A DNA stretch of 8,659 bases, taken from Bacteroidetes bacterium UBA7688. GTDB lineage: Bacteria > Bacteroidota > Bacteroidia > Chitinophagales > Chitinophagaceae. Below, in pieces: positions 6,917 through 8,659 of the stretch; position 1 is the stretch's first letter; each line of letters opens with the position of its first letter. A program made the position numbers and the translations under genes. The notes under the pieces are model-generated. The model was given only the letters and a program-made list of their open reading frames with translations, was not told the DNA's origin and did no database searches. Location of the stretch: positions 1 through 8,659 of the forward strand of contig DLGS01000426.1 of assembly GCA_002482815.1 (NCBI GenBank), in the 5' to 3' direction.

Positions 6917-8659
6917 ATGAATTTATTCTCTGACTTCCCGATGCGGGAAGAACTGACACGTGCAGTAACGGATATGGGCTTCGAAACGCCTACTCCAATC
7001 CAACAAAAAGTAATTCCAATACTTTTATCTCAACCTTCTGATATCATTGGCCTGGCTCAAACAGGCACCGGTAAAACAGCAGCATTTGGACTTCCACTAT
7101 TGCACTACATCGATACAAGCGTAAAGCATGTACAAGCATTAGTTTTAAGCCCTACGCGCGAACTATGTATGCAAATTCAAAACGAATTTGCCAAATACGG
7201 ACAATACATCGACGGATTCCAATCCGCGGCGGTGTACGGAGGTGTGCCTATTATGGGTCAGATCCGCGAAATCAAGTCGAAGCCACAGGTAATTGTAGCA
7301 ACTCCGGGCCGTCTGATGGACTTATTGGAGCGCAAAGCATTAAACCTTGATGAGGTTAAATTCGTCGTGCTGGATGAGGCTGATGAAATGCTGAACATGG
7401 GTTTCCGTGAAGATATTGACGTTATCCTGAAAACTACTCCTGCGCGCGAACACACCTGGTTGTTCTCTGCAACCATGAGTAATGAAGTGCGTGGTATCGC
7501 TAAACGTTTTATGAAAGAGTGGCAGGAACTTTCGGTGACTGTTGCCAATTCTACCAACGAAAATATCGATCACCAATACTATGTAACCAATCACCACAAC
7601 CGTTTCGAAACTTTGCAACGTTTGCTGGATTTTGCACCGGGTATCTATGGTATCATCTTCACCCGTACTAAAAATGACTGCCAGGAAATCGCTGAAAAGC
7701 TGATGAAACAAGGCTATCATGTTAGTCCGCTGCATGGCGATATGGACCAGAAAATGCGTAGCAAAGTGATGGACCGTTTCAAAAGCAAACAATTACAGGC
7801 GATTGTAGCAACAGACGTTGCCGCACGCGGTATTGACGTAAACGATATTACACACGTTATCAACTACGAATTACCTGATGATCCTGAGGTGTACACGCAC
7901 AGAAGCGGACGTACTGCCCGTGCCGGTAAATCCGGTATTTGTATGTCTATTGTTACACCACGCGAAATTTCAAACATCCGCAATATTGAGCGTATCGTAA
8001 AGCAACGTTTTAATAAGACTGATATTCCTGAAGGTGGAGATGTAGTACGCAAAAAACTGTTCTTCTTCCTTGATCAGATTGCTACGACAGAACCTAAAGC
8101 AGACTTTGCAGAAACGTATCAGGAAATTATCCATGAGCGTTTTGACGAAATCGGAAAAGATGAATTGATTCGTCGATTAATCTGGTTGCAGTTGAAAGAC
8201 ACGATGGACAGCTATAGCGAAAGCAATGACCTGAACGCCGGATTCGGTGCAGGTAAAGAGCAACGTGGCCCTGCATCTGCAGGTGTGGGATGGAAACGTT
8301 TCTTCATCAACCTGGGTGAAAAAGACGGTTTGAATACAGAAAAACTAATCAATTTCATTCACGAGAGCACAGACGTAGAAAAGAATATGATCGAGCGCGT
8401 AACAGTACGCGATATGAGCAGCTTCTTTAATGTTCGTGCAGAAGCAGCGGATTTTATTCAGACTTCATTATCGAGCAAAAAATACCAGACCCGCAAAGTG
8501 CGTGTGGAAGATGCTGAACAAAGCAACCGTGGTGGCGGTGGCGGTCGTCCAAGTGGCGGCGGCGGCGGATACCGTGGTGGCAATAATGGTGCTTCTTCTT
8601 ATGGCGGTCGCAGTGGCGGCGGACGGAGTGGTGGAAGCAGCGAAGGCCGTGGTTTCAGT
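6917..8659 (+). CDS. deaD: DEAD-box ATP-dependent RNA helicase with DbpA-type RNA-binding domain, 3'-truncated by the window
   Basis: An ATG at 6917 opens 581 codons that run to the last base without a stop, so the C-terminus is missing. Such cytoplasmic helicases unwind short RNA duplexes in ribosome assembly, mRNA decay and cold adaptation. Motifs in order: Q motif (F4; F22 to Q29 with TPTPIQ), motif I AQTGTGKT at 47-54 (K53), PTREL at 79-83, TPGR at 129-132, DEAD at 153-156, SAT at 184-186, ATDVAARGID at 298-307 and HRSGRTARAG at 328-337. The last has alanine where HRxGRTGRAG usually has glycine. After a helical linker, residues about 457-532 (VGWKRFFINLG to KVRVED) match the DbpA RNA-binding domain, which in other members contacts structured RNA. 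From R538 the tail is Gly/Arg/Ser-rich with RGG-like repeats. The overall plan fits DeaD/CshA-type helicases; the symbol denotes family rather than proven orthology. It probably has its own promoter (box at 6883-6890). Confidence 0.95.
   Translation, partial: MNLFSDFPMREELTRAVTDMGFETPTPIQQKVIPILLSQPSDIIGLAQTGTGKTAAFGLPLLHYIDTSVKHVQALVLSPTRELCMQIQNEFAKYGQYIDGFQSAAVYGGVPIMGQIREIKSKPQVIVATPGRLMDLLERKALNLDEVKFVVLDEADEMLNMGFREDIDVILKTTPAREHTWLFSATMSNEVRGIAKRFMKEWQELSVTVANSTNENIDHQYYVTNHHNRFETLQRLLDFAPGIYGIIFTRTKNDCQEIAEKLMKQGYHVSPLHGDMDQKMRSKVMDRFKSKQLQAIVATDVAARGIDVNDITHVINYELPDDPEVYTHRSGRTARAGKSGICMSIVTPREISNIRNIERIVKQRFNKTDIPEGGDVVRKKLFFFLDQIATTEPKADFAETYQEIIHERFDEIGKDELIRRLIWLQLKDTMDSYSESNDLNAGFGAGKEQRGPASAGVGWKRFFINLGEKDGLNTEKLINFIHESTDVEKNMIERVTVRDMSSFFNVRAEAADFIQTSLSSKKYQTRKVRVEDAEQSNRGGGGGRPSGGGGGYRGGNNGASSYGGRSGGGRSGGSSEGRGFS
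8527..8659 (+). repeat. Gly/Arg-rich low-complexity (RGG-like) coding repeat at the helicase C-terminus
   Basis: Within the DEAD-box gene the sequence turns into runs of GGT/GGC/GGA codons with scattered CGT (Arg), AGT (Ser) and TAC (Tyr). It encodes blocks such as RGGGGGRPSGGGGGYRGG and GGRSGGGRSGG. Such tails are disordered, bind RNA non-specifically and are common on Bacteroidota DEAD-box proteins and RNA-binding proteins. At DNA level the GGC/GGT runs are prone to slippage, so length variation between strains is likely. The block continues beyond the window. Confidence 0.85.

Noticed and set aside
7340..7792. 150-codon open frame on the - strand inside the DEAD-box gene
   Set aside because: It is antisense to conserved helicase motifs (DEAD, SAT) and has no family resemblance. 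It is a shadow frame.

Overview
The window comes from the chromosome of a member of the Bacteroidota, most likely a Chitinophaga/Sphingobacterium-like environmental lineage. Four things point there. There is a C-terminal type IX secretion (Por) sorting domain with a YPNP motif. The class A beta-lactamase belongs to the Bacteroidota-type subclass A2. A PorT-like outer-membrane barrel is present. Start codons mostly lack Shine-Dalgarno sequences, and one TAnnTTTG-like -7 box is visible. All six recognised genes lie on the + strand, and both edge genes are cut by the window.

Layout: (1) 1-2070 is the 3' part of a large secreted Asp-box (BNR) beta-propeller protein with a T9SS sorting domain, followed by a clear intrinsic terminator at 2099-2127. 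(2) 2198-4660 is priA, the primosomal helicase, complete with all eight zinc cysteines. (3) 4777-6826 is a tight three-gene block: a PorT-like outer-membrane beta-barrel protein, a subclass A2 class A beta-lactamase (7 bp between them) and a GNAT acetyltransferase that starts within 6 bp of the beta-lactamase stop. A 26-codon reading frame with a signal-peptide-like sequence sits just before the barrel gene. (4) 6917 to the window end is a DEAD-box RNA helicase with a DbpA-type RNA-binding domain and a Gly/Arg-rich tail. It runs off the edge without a stop codon and has a probable -7 promoter element about 30 bp upstream.

The genes do not form one pathway. priA (replication restart) and the DEAD-box helicase (RNA remodelling) are housekeeping genes. 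The propeller protein is exported to the cell surface or outside. The barrel/bla/GNAT block looks like one transcription unit of accessory character. The barrel gene is clearly more AT-rich than its neighbours. I see no tRNA, rRNA, CRISPR array, insertion sequence or attachment site, and no obvious undescribed defence or mobile system. The most interesting region is the barrel/bla/GNAT block with its leader-like frame. No gene-free stretch exceeds 130 bases.
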